64,000 bases of DNA, from positions 15,619,464 to 15,683,463 of the forward strand of contig NC_051098.1 in assembly GCF_901709675.1 (NCBI RefSeq). Reading direction: 5' to 3'. The translations under genes and the position numbers were made by a program. Shown here piece by piece: positions 1 to 12,556 of the stretch; within the stretch, counting starts at the first letter, position 1, and each line of letters opens with the position of its first letter. The notes below the pieces were generated by a model. The model worked only from the letters and a program-made list of their open reading frames with translations, did no database searches and was not told the DNA's origin. This DNA is from Syngnathus acus (taxonomy: Eukaryota; Chordata; Actinopteri; Syngnathiformes; Syngnathidae).

Positions 1-2022
1 TATAATACAATTGTATCATTTAAAAAAAAAAAAAAGCTAAATTGTACTATATTCAACTCAGTCGTGAGTAATAACTTACATTTAGTGTTGAAAAGTATTT
101 TTATTACACGTTTTTAACGTAGCTTGCACATTTTAATGTACAAACAACACGTGAGCGTTCATAAAGCAACGCACTTTAAATCACGTGACCAGAAATGTAA
201 CCCTTTTGCTTGTTTTGACATTTAGTTGCCGCGTTTAACTTTCAAAGTATCTCAAAACGTCCCGTAATTTCGTAGTTTACACGTTAAGGTTATTTTTTTG
301 TATGTTTTACTTTTTGTATTAGACCAAGCAAACTTGAACTTAGGCAATTTTAACCACAAAAAGTGAATTAGTGTGTTAACATAGAACAGGCGTTTCCTCT
401 TTGGCATAAACCGCATCCTGACAATCGAGGACAAAAGACGTGCGCGCTGCAACTTCTTACACATGTTTCAGAAAAGCCATCGTGCGACTTTTTAAAGCTG
501 CATCTCGCACGCGAGAAAAACATCTCAGGTAAGTGTCGTCTTTTAATTTTCTCATCCACGCGTTGTTCTTTGGGTTGCTTGTTGTGCGTCAAAGTATTTT
601 GGATTGTCATGAAAGTTGGATACTGTGTGATTTAAAACATCAAAATTGTTCAAATATTTACATACAGGTGCACCTTCATATATTGCAATATTGTTGAGAA
701 ATGCATTTCTTTCTGTAGTTTGATTCCAAAAGTGAAACATTCAGCACGACGGAAAATACTTTACTGAAGGGCAAGTCCAACCCTAATTGCTTGAATACTT
801 TCAATTCTTTATGTACAGTACTGAGAATGACTTGTCGACCTTATTTTTCGACATGAATTACAAATTGACAAGAATTAAGTCCTAATATAATGAACAAGTT
901 GCAAAATTGTAAATAAGTGCAGTTGGATAATTTGACCTAAATAGCACTTCTCCAAGAGATGACGCACACTGTGCTTCACATAGTGAGTCATAAACATTTT
1001 ACAGTTTATACAAGACGACAAATCAAAACCATCAAGTTCAACTGGAATCCCTACCTAAACAAATGTGTTTTCAACTTCTATGAGCTGAAATAGAAGTGGA
1101 TTCCACAATTGGGGAACGCCTCCATCACCTTTCCAATGTTGTTTGAGGGACTCTCAGTAATATGCAAATTAATAAATAACACTGCAACATTTTAAAAAAA
1201 GTGTTTTACACCAAAATGTCACAGTTAGTAGATGAGAGAAAGAAACTTACGAGTTTGAAGTGAGTGAACATGACATCACTGACATTCGCTATCCAGTAAA
1301 TATATATTGGCTATATTATATATCAAATATTTATTTCTTCAAGTGCCAACATAATGACCAACATTAATATGCGCTAGCATAGTTGGCCTAAGTGTTCATG
1401 AAAAACAAGACAGGGATTTTATTCCTAGAAAGTGTCTTTAATATTATTGTACTTCACTGTAATATTATGCACGGTTTGAACTTAAGTATAGGAAAATAAA
1501 AATGTAGTCATGATCTTAATAGATAAATGCAACTGAACTGAACTGTACTTGGGCATTGTTTTTTTTCCCCCAGACTGTGATAGCATCTTTCTCTAGATGA
1601 TGATAAGGCCTCACATTTTTCCCTCCCCAAAACTGTCCAGGCATGAACCGTCACACTCTATTTATATATCTAAAAAATATATCCTTCAAAACTCCAATTT
1701 CCTCTAAAGTTTGCGTAACTTGACTGAGTGACTGTGCACCATTTAGGACCCATCCCTCTCCATTAGCCAACTCATCATGAGTCGTTTTTGCGGAGTATAT
1801 TCGATCTCGATGTCCTAAGAATGAGCACAGTCGGCTATATATGTTTCATTCTCAGTGAGCTGTTGTTTCCATTGTTATCGTTCCTGTCTTGCTTCCGCTG
1901 TGAGAACATTCCTTCCTGAGTGCAGAGCGATTGCTGCATCATAGTGAACAACAGAGAAGCGAGCCCATGAATCCTAGAAGTCTTCCGGAATGGCTTTCAA
2001 AATGACCCAGTGCAGCTTCCAT
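1..2022. other. AT-rich intergenic DNA, no gene seen
   Basis: No reading frame here has recognisable protein similarity, and no paired splice sites or RNA genes were seen. The stretch is AT-rich with short homopolymers. It ends at the 3' tail of the LINE fragment that follows. Confidence 0.6.
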
Positions 2023-3075
2023 ACATTCAAGATTCAAGAGTTTTTATTCGCCATGTTTGAGCGTGCCAAACAAGGAATTTGACTTCGGTAAAACACACCC
2101 TCTGTTCAACATATAGGTGACTAACAACACTCAGGACATGTGAATAATGGCAAAAACAGTGTAGACAAATTCAAAAGGTGTGAAGAGCAGGATGTTATTG
2201 CACAGTAATGCCTCTGAGACTCTATGAGTGGTGTGAGTTCATCAGAGCAACAGCCTGGGGGAAGAAGCTGTCTCGGTGTCTGCTGGTTTTGGCGTACCGA
2301 GCTCTATAACGCCGTCCGGAGGGGAGTAGTTCAAACAGACTGCAACCTGGGTGAGAAGGGTCTGTAGAGATGTTCCTTGCACGTTTCCTGGTCCTGGACA
2401 GGTACAAGTCTTGGATAGATGGGAGGTTAATTCCAATGATCTTTTCTGCAGTCCTGATTGTCCATTGCAGTCTGTGCTTGTCTTGTTTGGAGGCTGATCC
2501 AAACCAGACAGTGATGGAGGTGCAGAGGACAGACTGGATGATGGCAGTGTAGAAGGTCTTCAGAAGCTCTCGCGGCAGGTTGAACTTCTTGAGCTGTCTC
2601 AGGAAGTACAGCCTCTGCTGGGCCTTCTTCCGGACAGAGTCTATGTGGCCGGTCCATTTCAGGTCCCGAGAGATTGTGGTTCCCAGGAACTTGAAGGTGT
2701 CTGTGGAGAGAATAGTATTACTGCGGATAGTGAGGGGCAAAAGTGGTGAAGGGTCTCGCCTGAAATCCACTGTCATCTCCACGGTCTTGAGCGGGTTCAG
2801 CTCCAGATGGTTTTGGTTGCACCAGTGGACCAGCCGCTCCACCTCCTGTCTGTACGCAGTCTCATCACCTTCCTGGATCAGTCCGATGAGAGTGGTGTCG
2901 TCTGCATACTTCAGGAGCTTCACAGGAGAGTCATCTGAGGAGAAATCATTGGTGTAGAGAGAGAAGAGCAGTGGGGAGAGGACGCACCCCTGAGGGGCTC
3001 CAGTATTGGTGGTCCGGGTGTCAGATGTGATGCCCCCCAGCCTCACACGCTGTCTCCTGTATGCGGACACGTAAA
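2023..3075 (-). mobile_element. 5'-truncated non-LTR retrotransposon (LINE) with reverse transcriptase C-terminal part
   Basis: The minus strand carries an open frame from about 3070 to 2222 (282 residues, no internal stop). It has reverse-transcriptase motifs: GAPQGCVLSPLLFSLYTNDF, then the catalytic YADD box in LLKYADDTTL, then a thumb-like region with FKFLGTTISRDLKW. The endonuclease and N-terminal RT are missing, so the copy is truncated at its 5' end near 3075, as expected of target-primed reverse transcription. The 3' end, at low coordinates, finishes in short GATTCAA-type tandem repeats. The family looks like the L2/CR1 or Rex group common in fish; I cannot name it exactly. The intact frame suggests a fairly young copy. 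It is not a host gene. Confidence 0.88.
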
Positions 3076-4432
3076 CGTGTTGAGTTCAAGCTGTGCTGTA
3101 TCGCTTCCTATTTTTATTCCGTCGTCATAAGGAATAGTAGTAGGAAAAGGCTTTCATTTTTTTTCCTCATTCTTGTATGGCCTTAAGACTTTGTGATACT
3201 TTTACACCCTGTAGGTGTGTCAGTTCATTTTCAATTCTTGCCCTAATTAACTTGACTATCGGTGCCATTGAATTTAGTAACTGTCATTGTATTCTCTCAT
3301 CAAACTGACAAACAGTTGTTTATCCAGTTCCCTTTGAAGGAGGAATGTGTTTGCTCACCAATTATTGCTGCTCCAGAAGTCCTTTGTGACTTGCAGACAT
3401 GCATATCAAGCGTGATTCACGTATTTTCTTTCATCTGGCGTCATGTAAACCAAAAGTACTGTAATTAGTTTGTGATTTCTATTTTTCTAAATATTCCTTA
3501 GCGAGTTGTAGTGGTTGGATTTGAAAATGCAATCTGGCGTTAACTGCAGAGCGGGGGTACATCGTGGACTGGTCCATAACAAGACACATAAAGACATGCA
3601 TTAGCCTTTAATGAACGAGAATAACTATAGGGAATGAGTTGAAAATCTTGACATGCTGTGCCACTCCAGTCCCGTAGGGGGCAGTAATGGTCATTATAAA
3701 AATCACTCAAAACAGCAACCGCACTTCTTATTTGCCTTAATATTTTTTTGTGACTTTAGAGCTGTATTTTGGGTTATTCAATTGTGCTACCTTTCAGTAC
3801 AGCCCCAAAGTGCACAAAGTTGTTTTATATTTATTTTTTATCATTTTTCAAAGGCTCTCTGTAGTGTTGTGTGAAAGATCACTGCCCATCTACAGTACTG
3901 CACTTTAGTTTGTAAACCATTTTAGTTTAACATTTACGTTTTTCTATATTTAAGTGCATTATTTAGTTTGTAAACCATGTTCGTTTAACACTTACGTTTT
4001 CCTATATTTAAGTGCATTATTAATGTTCAAATACAATAATAGTAAATGTATTTTTAAGGAATCTGATACTGGGTGTGCCTGAATTTTGATAAACACATGA
4101 GACCATCTTATTCAAACTTAGTCGTGAATGATGATGCTTGGAAAAGTTACATGTTTTTTAAGGTGGTATTCAGTTTTCTTTTTTTTTTTATGCTCGTCAT
4201 TGCAGTGAACAAGAGTCTCCGTGCGCAGATGCAAACTGTCTACTTAAGCAAGACGACTGAAGCAAAGGAAGGAACAATGTAAGATTTTCCAGCACCGGAC
4301 AGTATGACTAATGATTCGGTGTGTATGCTTTTAAGAGTCACGCTGAATTAGTTTTTTTTTTTTTTTAAACATAATCATACTTAACAGCCAAAGGGCGTGT
4401 CTCTGGAGTTGTTCACTTGTACGGCGAATGAG
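3076..4432. other. Upstream region of ITPKC, no gene seen
   Basis: No coding exon was recognised. The stretch contains a 58-bp tandem duplication (listed separately), poly-T runs near 4180 and 4353, and the proximal promoter and 5' untranslated region of the kinase gene. No clear TATA box was seen. Confidence 0.5.
3904..4019. repeat. Tandem duplication, 2 x 58 bp
   Basis: Two adjacent units, 3904-3961 and 3962-4019, both begin TTTAGTTTGTAAACCAT and end TATTTAAGTGCATTA. They differ at only a few positions, which suggests a recent local duplication. Confidence 0.85.
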
Positions 4433-7400
4433 ATGGGCCAAACTCGCTCCGTTCCCTCACATTCAACCGCCGCCACCACGACCACCCCAGACAGCGCAGC
4501 ATGGAAAGCAAGCGAGGCGGCCCGACGTCCCGACACTCGTAGACCAAATATCAGGAAAAAGCGTCATACTCTCCGGATAAACGGGAATCCGATGAAAAGA
4601 CAAGCGTTGTCGTGCTTGGGAAGGCGAAAGCGAGACTCCAGCCCGACGCAACCGGAGCCAAGCTGCGGAAACAAAGCGGTGGAGCCAGCCGCCCGTCAAG
4701 AACGTCGAGAGGGAAAGTTAGCCAGGGACGAGGCCGTATCGGCGGTCGAGGAGCAGCGAATCCCCGCCGCTGGCTTGTTGGAGGCGCCGACGCCTACCCG
4801 AGATGTGAGCGCGGAGACGGCGCTTGTTTCAACCGAGAAGCCACTCGCGAGGAGGCGGAGCGCTGAAGTCAGTGCTTCGGACTGCGTCGAGACGAGCGCC
4901 GCGCAGGAGGACAATGCCTCGGACCCCCCTGCGGGGGCCATGGAGTATCAGCCACGGGGGGAAAATAGCCATGATCGTGTAATGGCACCATTGGGAGAGT
5001 TGTGCCCCGATGAGTCGGACTCTAAGCGGACTTTAACAAGCTCACAGTCTGGCGATTGTGATAATCAAGTGGCCGATTCGACTACAGTGACCAAAAGTGA
5101 TTTAATTATCATCCCCTGTCCGCTCGATGACACAGATTGTGACTCTGAAAAGCCCCCCCGGACTCTTTCTTATCGCGGCCCCATACCGAAACTCATCATC
5201 ACCCGGGACCCCAGTCCGACTCGATCCGAGGAGTCGTCAACTCGGCTGAGCCTCCGCACCGAGCTCAGCGCCGGGTGGGGCTCGGAGCTACACCCAGACG
5301 ACGAGTCTCCGTGCTCGGACAGCGGCTGCGGGGGGTCCCCGGCACTGATGCGCTCTCCCAGGAAGCTGTCCAACTCATCTTCTCTCGGCCTGTCGTCCGC
5401 TTCGTCTTTTGAGGAATCCGAGGACGACTACACGGGCAGCGACATCGAGGCCAGTTTGTCCCCGACTATGACCCTCAGCAGCCCGGAGGATGGCCCGTCG
5501 GTGAGTGCCGTCTCAGCTTTTACAATGTTGGTTTCTGCTAGTGTAAAGTCGATTATTTTCTTTCTGATATATTTGTATTGCACGTTTTCCTTTCATTGAA
5601 ATTATGGTGTAGCACGGTGGGGTAGTGGTTTGTATATCTGACTCACAACTCTGAGGATTTGGGTTTAAATGTCTGCTCAAGTTTTATCTTTAAAGAGACA
5701 AAATAGTCAAGAAGTGTGGATTTTATAGACTGAATGAACAAGCAATAGCTCAAGTTTGAAGCCTGCACTCTGCAGTACAGTGTTCTGATTCAAACTGAAT
5801 CAATAGGCCTGCTTAATTCAATTTGAACTGAAGATGAAGAAGGACTCTTATCGTCCAGATCTTCCCATGACCAAGATGGCATAACTACTTCCATACACGT
5901 TTAACTCGTTTTGTCACTCACTTTGTCAAATCAGCTCTGTTGTTGTGTTTCACTTTTGTTTTTCAAAGCGACCACAAAGTGCTGTTCACCTACGCAAAAG
6001 CATCAGTTGCTCGTTCAAAAGAAGGAAGATACCGACCCTTCTTGTGTATTTTTCTCCTGAGTTTGGATTAAGTAGAAATTCTTGCAATGACATTTCACTG
6101 TAAAAAAAAAAAAAAAAGGGCACAGAAACTAGATTCCTCGATAAGAGGCGGCTGTCCAATGAATCCACCTTGTTTGAAGGACTTAACTCTTGTCCGCCCT
6201 TCCTGCAATTAAGAAGCTATTCATAATCATGCCATTTACCATTAATAATCAACATTACTTCGGAACTGTCCACCCTTGTGTGGAATTTTACTTTCCTCTT
6301 TTGCAGACAGAAAGCGAAACAAGTATGAGTGTCAGTACGAGGTTCAAATGAGCCTCATTCACCGTCAGGCAGCGGGGTCAGCCAAAACAGTTTTAATCAC
6401 TTGCAAAACTTTTAATCGCACCTAAACGCGGGTTTCTTTAAGAGCTTGCAGATTTACTGTCTCGGCTTTCCTTCGAGGAATGGTTACTTTGCCAGGTCGT
6501 TGCGTGTTTACGTACTTGCGGGTTGGTTTGCTTTTCATAGTCGACCATAAAGATTCAAGATTCAAGATTCAAGAGTATTTATTCGCCATGTTTGAGCGTG
6601 CCAAACAAGGAATTTGACTTCGGTAAAGCGACGACCGACGAGCCCATGCATCGATGATGTCATCGACGTCTTTATTAAGCCAACATTTTCAACAACTAAT
6701 AATGATTTGACAATGAATCAAAATGACATGGGAAAAAAATCGATTTCAGTTTTAAATAACGTCTCCACTCGGTATATATTTGTCCACGTTCTTATGCATT
6801 TGGTTTAGCAACACTCGGTGGCTGCAGCCAAAGAGTGGACGCTGTCATTTACTGGCGATTTCATCCATACACAGGAAATGAGCAACCTGAGCACACTTGA
6901 GCTGTTGTAACAAACAGGATGACGTGTTCTCGTAAGTTTCTGATAAGAGCCTGGGCTCTCATAGGCACATTGTGTCCATCAATTTAAAAAAAATAAAAAA
7001 TAAAGTGTCAAACTAGTTGGTAAGATTGAGAGAACTTTCTCACACAAGCAGACCGTCGACGTGATGCTGCGTCGTGCTCTGAGTTGAGCGCGTGTGTCAT
7101 GGAAAATTGAATTGAAGGCAAAGCCGGTTGCTAGGCAACGTACTTGCCATATATGGTACTTTTTTTTTTCTCCCCTTGACACAAGAATGTTGCGTGTCGG
7201 CGCTAAATGTAAGCTGAGATAAGATGACAAAACACTGAAACGTAAAATGTGTACATTTGCAACGCTTCCCTTTTTTTTTTATACTTTACAGTCACACTTG
7301 GTTTCTGTGGTTATGCAAACTCAGCATTCCCACTATTGAAGTAAATAAATAAAGAGCGAGAGGGAACAAAGCTGACATCTACTTTGTGTCAGTGACAGGA

Positions 7401-10400
7401 AACACCCCTGTCTGGAGCGGTAAACATACTCCATCACTATGACATGTTCCAATCGTGGCCGTAACTCCAAATCTCGTGGTTTTGAAGATGATGAAATGTT
7501 CCTAATGTAATCTGATTCAAATCCTCCCACGAGTTAAACTCCGAGTACTGAGTAAACTTCTCTAAAACGCCGGCGGCAGGAACGAGTGGAAACTCGGGTG
7601 TCAGGCAAGTGTTATTTTCTATCCAATTAAATTGATTATACTCGAAAGTTTTTTTTTTTTTTTTTGCCTGCAACACGCTCTGTGTCGCGGTCAGGGTTTT
7701 ATTTGTAATTTTTTGGGGGTAAATTGTTCGTGATTATTTTATTCAATAGTTTAATATTGTTATATTCTAAAAAATGACTCGGCCGATTGTTTTAAAAACA
7801 GACTCACGCCGCAAAACTGCCATAAACACGTGTGAAGCGTCGTAAAACACCTCGGACAATGTGGGGCAACGGGATGTGGTTTGGATTTAAAACACTTTGC
7901 GTGCTGTGCAAACGGTTACCAAGCGCGCACAGCGTGCCGCCGCTTTCTCCGGTGACAGTCGTCTGACAGGTTCCGCGTACGAGCACATCTTTCCATCACC
8001 GGAGGGTGCGTTACATTCACGTCTGTCAACCTCCGCTCACCGGAGACTCAGCCTTTGCACGCTTTACACACCGCTGTGGAATTTGCCACAGTGGGAGGGA
8101 ATGGTGGTTCGCTTTTCATCATGTGACTGCGTGGGGGGGCTCAGCATGGGAAGGGGAATTATGGGACAAAAGAAGACAGGCGAGGTCGAGTTGTAAAATG
8201 AAACAAAGCGGGCTTGGTCCACATCAGGTAAAAGGACAATGATAGGATGTCAAAACGGCACCGGGAGCGTTTGGAATTCCTCGCGGAGAACCCGCGGGAG
8301 GCTCCGTGTGACGATTTGTCAGGAGGATTATGAAGCAAGCAACGCAAGTCCGCACAAGTTGACTGGGAGAACAAAAAAAAAAAAAGATTCCAAGACGAGA
8401 ACAAGCCACACTGACGGTGAAGGCAAGCTAGCTGCCTTTTTGTTTTTGTTTTGATCGTGCTTACTTCCAACACATCTCTCCATCTACTATAATTGAGGCA
8501 ATTGTACTTTTCTGTCCAAATACTGGAAGCTACTTTTCAAAACATGCCTCACAGTCAAATGGTTATGGCTTGGAGTCTCAGCTTGCATGTTCTCCCTGTG
8601 CTTTTGTGCTTCTGGTTCATCCCATATTCTAAAAACATGCAACTTGGCTTAATTGTCAATTCCAATGACGCCTGTGTCGTAGAACAAAACAAAGAGCAAC
8701 TATCGACATAGCCACATCATGTGATGTTTTTTTTCCACCCCATCTCGAGTAGAGGGCCTCAATTGTTCTGTAGATCAAGTGTGTGTGTGTTGGAAATATC
8801 AGTCACTCTGACACAGCATTCTCACATGAACCACATTGTGTGTGAGGACACTTGTCATGAGGACATTTCCTTTTCTTGTCTTTCTCACTATCGAGAGAGA
8901 AATGCAATCAATTTGACCTGACTGAAAATCCCAATTAGAAACAAGGGCGACTTAAGCCTTTTCACTCGCCGCTCGGTCAGAGTCAAAAGTTCAAGAGGAA
9001 ATCAGCCTTTTCAGCAAAACATTCCGCAAGACGTTTGACGCGCGCATGTCTCATCATCGCCCGTGACGTACTTTGTCGAGGTTAATACGAGGAGGCGTGT
9101 CCGCGGGTGACTCCCGAGTCACTCGTCACCGGCGGCCCGATCTTCCTCCACAATCGAACAGCTGGTTGTTTTGGACATTTCACGACCCACGATGGCTCGG
9201 CTCTGTCAATATCTGCTATAAAAAGTCTGCACACCCCTTGTTCAAATTCAATTTGTAATGTAAAAAAAATTTTTTTTTCCAATGACGTCACTGGAGATTC
9301 AATGGCGTTTCCAAAAGCCTTCGTTAGTGTGAGCTTTCAATTATTCCAACTTTTGAGTGACACAAGCGCTTGGAGTCAAATCCAGCCTGTTTTTCAGGTG
9401 AGCAAAGGGCCGCTGTTTCCGCTCGCTGACGATATTCGCTTTTATGATGACCGAATTTCCACACAGCAGCTGTGGAAAGAATACGTGCGAGGAGAGCGCA
9501 GATATTGCCGGCATGTAAACACAACGGTCATAGGAGGAGCCGAGTGTCACGGCTGGAATTTGAAAAGATTTCAAACGTTTTAAGCTCATGCACGCTATTT
9601 GATTTATTTATCACAGGCACGCAGACACACACACACACGCGTGTGTAATCTATTGCTTGCGTCACAGCCCCGAGCGAACACTGTCCTTGCTACGCAGATA
9701 AAACAAACAGTTCCAGACAGTCGGACTCTGTTTTTACGACACTTTAGTCAATGTTTCATGAACGGGCTTTGTCAGAACACCTTAAAGGGGGAGGATCCGA
9801 CCAATGTCTACAAAGGCGTGTTCACGTTTATTTTTGTCCACCGAGGGTTTCCTCTCGACAATGACACCCTTCTTTTTGTATTCCAGAATAAGTCGTGGCA
9901 TAAGTTGAAGACAATGGTGCACTGGTCTCCCTTCGTGGTGTCCTACAAGAAGCGCTACCCGTGGGTGCAGCTCGCCGGCCACGCGGGTACGTAGCGATCG
10001 GACGGCGAGCTCCATCGGCCTCCCGACACCACGCTCTTCAACCCCTCTTTGTTTCCGTTTAGGTAACTTCCGGCCGGGCGAGAACGGTCGTCTGCTAAAG
10101 CGCTACTGCGAGTGCGAGCAGCAGTGTCTCCAGAAGCTGATGAAGGACACTCTGCAGCCGTACGTGCCCGGTTATTACGGCGTGGTGCAGCGCGACGAGC
10201 AGGACTACAACCTGATGGACGATCTGGTGGCTGATTTTGAATCGCCGTCCATCATGGACTGTAAAATGGGCAGCAGGTGAGAAGAAAACACTTCACTTAC
10301 GCAGACTTTGAAAGGTTAGTGGATTTGTTATCAGCGTCGCTATGGACAAAGGCACCGTCGAACCTCAACGTTCTTGCCATAGTTAAAATTCGAAAAGAAA

Positions 10401-11490
10401 TGGAGATTAAACCGTACAGGGAAAGTTTCACTTGAAACGGAACAAAAGCTTTCATTCATGTGAAACTATTTTTCCCGTTATTATTAAGGACCTATTTGGA
10501 GGAGGAGCTAATGAAAGCCAGAGAGCGACCCCGCTTACGCAAGGATATGTACGAGAAGATGGTGGCCGTGGACCCCGGGGCCCCCACCGAAGAGGAGAGG
10601 GCCCAGCAGGGCGTGCTCAAGCCCAGATACATGCAGTGGAGGGAGACGCTCAGCTCCACCGCCACGCTCGGCTTCCGCATCGAGGGTATCAAGGTCAGTC
10701 GGCACAACTCTCAACTGATTTGTAAATACGGGGGGCGTTTTGAGCTGGAAAAAAAATCAATCTGCTCTTCTGCAGAAATCTGACGGCACCTGCAACTCCA
10801 ATTTTAAGACCACCAAACTCAAAGAGGAAGTGATGCGGGCCCTGGAGGACTTTGTTGACGGAAACACTCAGACCTTGGTGGGTTTCCACTCACTGTTGCC
10901 TTCAAAGAGAGAGACTATAAATTATTTTCATAATCGATTAAACTTCAATTAATTGAATTTCAAAAAAAAAAATTTTATTTTCATCCTGTATTCAAAAACG
11001 CTCCGATAATAATAATAAAAAATATACACGTATATTATTAATATTATAATATTTGATCTTTGCTTTCATTTAGAAGCTCTACCTGCAATGCTTGGAGGAG
11101 CTGCGGTCAGTCTTGGAGCAGTCGCATTTCTTCAAGACCCATGAGGTAAAAAACTCACACTCACTAAAATCCAAAACAGACCTCTCAGCTGAGTTTTGGT
11201 GATATTTCACCCCAAGTTTTTTTTTTTTTTTGGGTGAAAGTACAATTAAATGAATAATTTGTCCATCTGTGATTTTGCAGGTGGTGGGCAGCTCTCTACT
11301 GTTTGTACACGACGCCTCGGGGAAGGCCCGCGTGTGGATGATCGATTTTGGCAAGACGGTACCGCTGCCCGCACACAGAACCTTGGACCACCGGACCCCC
11401 TGGGTGGAAGGCAACCAGGAGGACGGCTACATGTGGGGGCTGGACAACCTCATAGATATCTTCACCTCCATGCTGCCGCAGGGATCCTGA
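4433..11490 (+). CDS. itpkc: Inositol-trisphosphate 3-kinase, ITPKC type
   Basis: This enzyme phosphorylates Ins(1,4,5)P3 to Ins(1,3,4,5)P4 using ATP and so shapes calcium signalling. Coding exons are 4433-5500, 9887-9986, 10063-10276, 10489-10693, 10776-10877, 11074-11145 and 11281-11490; the joined frame gives 656 aa. Exon 1 (356 aa) is a long, Ser/Pro-rich, low-complexity N-terminal region. Exon 2 carries the family's calmodulin-binding segment ([19 protein letters not shown]). The inositol-polyphosphate-kinase signature is split across exons 3 and 4 ([16 protein letters not shown]). The ATP-site region SSLLFVHD and the metal-binding IDFGKT lie in exon 7. Length is close to human ITPKC (about 680), longer than ITPKA and shorter than ITPKB, and the neighbours ACTMAP and SNRPA match the ITPKC locus. 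I chose ATG 4433 (GAGATGG) as the first in-frame ATG; an out-of-frame ATG lies 5 bp upstream. Confidence 0.9.
6552..6627 (-). mobile_element. LINE 3'-end fragment, same family as 2023-3075
   Basis: GATTCAA tandem units are followed by ATTCGCCATGTTTGAGCGTG and the next ~25 bp, ending GACTTCGGTAAA. This matches the 3' tail at about 2024-2092. Only about 76 bp is present, so it is a very short 5'-truncated insertion. Confidence 0.8.
9212..9270 (+). mobile_element. Partial copy of the AAAAGTCTACACACCCC-type element
   Basis: The stretch TATAAAAAGTCTGCACACCC followed by TTCAAATTCAATTTGTAATG resembles the left end of the element at 50202-50626. The remainder of the element is absent. Confidence 0.5.
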
Positions 11491-12467
11491 GCCGCTCAAG
11501 ACTTGTCCATAACAAAACTGGAACAAGTGGACAATGCGGACTCGTTCCACCGTAAGCAAGATAGGACTTGTTCTTCGTCGTCGGAACATCGCAGCCTTCC
11601 TGGGAGGTTATTTTGCCTCCTTTTGGGGTTTGCAAACAAACACTCAGCAACACTAAAACGCTGGTTATTCAACCACGTCAACGCCAAGTGTAAATATAAA
11701 TGTATTTAAATTTTTTTTTTCTTTTTTCTGGGCTTTATGTAACCCGCTTACCTTTTGTACAAATTCTGTGCCTAGCTTTTTAAAAGAAGACATTCTTGCT
11801 ATTTTTCTTCGACAAACACGAGTCGCCCCCTCCCTTCATGGATCTACAAGCGGCGACCATTTTTGTTTTGGAACTCGCTGCACTATGCATCCTCGAGAAA
11901 GCCATCGATCAAAACGAACCGTGCCTCTTTTTAAGATGGGAAGCAGCATTGCGGTTGGGCTCTTCAAAATTGATCCGCTTTCTACTTTTACAGCGACGTG
12001 GGAGCCATACAAAAAAAAATTCAAAGAACATTTAAAACTGGAACAATCTTGAGTTAAGTGATCACGTTTCTGATTTTTTTTTTTTTTTAACCATCTTGCA
12101 TCCCGATCTGCAAACCGAACTGGAAAACAGCAATAACTAATAATTGTGCATAATTAGAAAATATTGACATGCCATAGTAAATGACTTTGACTGTGTTGAT
12201 CACACACAGGAAATCAGTCATCTCTGAAAAGTCAACATCGACTTGTTTACAGAGTGTGTTCTACTACTTCTTCCATGCAAGCATACCAGCTAACAGATTA
12301 ATTTTTTTTTTGCCCCCTTCTCCTAACTGGGTGCTTTCGGATTGGGAGGAAACGAAATATTTGTATTCTATAAGCACAAGTGTATTTTTAAGTGGAGAAA
12401 GTGCAACAACAGGTTACATTTGATATGGAATCTTCTTTGCTTCTTTGCCATGAAGGCAACAGATTGC

Positions 12468-12473
12468 AATAAA
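12468..12473 (+). terminator. Poly(A) signal AATAAA, likely ITPKC
   Basis: The hexamer lies about 980 bp after the ITPKC stop codon and only about 85 bp before the end of the convergent ACTMAP coding region. The two 3' ends therefore abut or overlap. Confidence 0.5.
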
Positions 12474-12499
12474 ACTGGAAATAAGACTTTTTTTTTAAA

Positions 12500-12505
12500 T
12501 TTAAT
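12500..12505 (-). terminator. Possible ACTMAP poly(A) signal ATTAAA
   Basis: On the minus strand an ATTAAA variant hexamer lies about 52 nt downstream of the ACTMAP stop codon. No AATAAA was seen closer. Confidence 0.35.
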
Positions 12506-12556
12506 TGTTTTTGACTGTTTTCGCGACTCACTTAAGTGCTGTCATAACACAAACTG

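Larger units (their letters stand above)
5501..9886. other. ITPKC intron 1
   Basis: This 4.4-kb intron is bounded by GTGAGT and TTCCAG. It holds a LINE 3'-end fragment (6552-6627), a fragment of a short inverted-repeat element (about 9212-9270), a perfect CRE octamer TGACGTCA at 9283-9290 and an AC microsatellite near 9627. No further exon was recognised. Confidence 0.7.

Noticed and set aside
4433-11490. Identification as ITPKA or ITPKB
   Set aside because: Length and the ACTMAP-SNRPA neighbours fit ITPKC better; the kinase domain alone does not discriminate.
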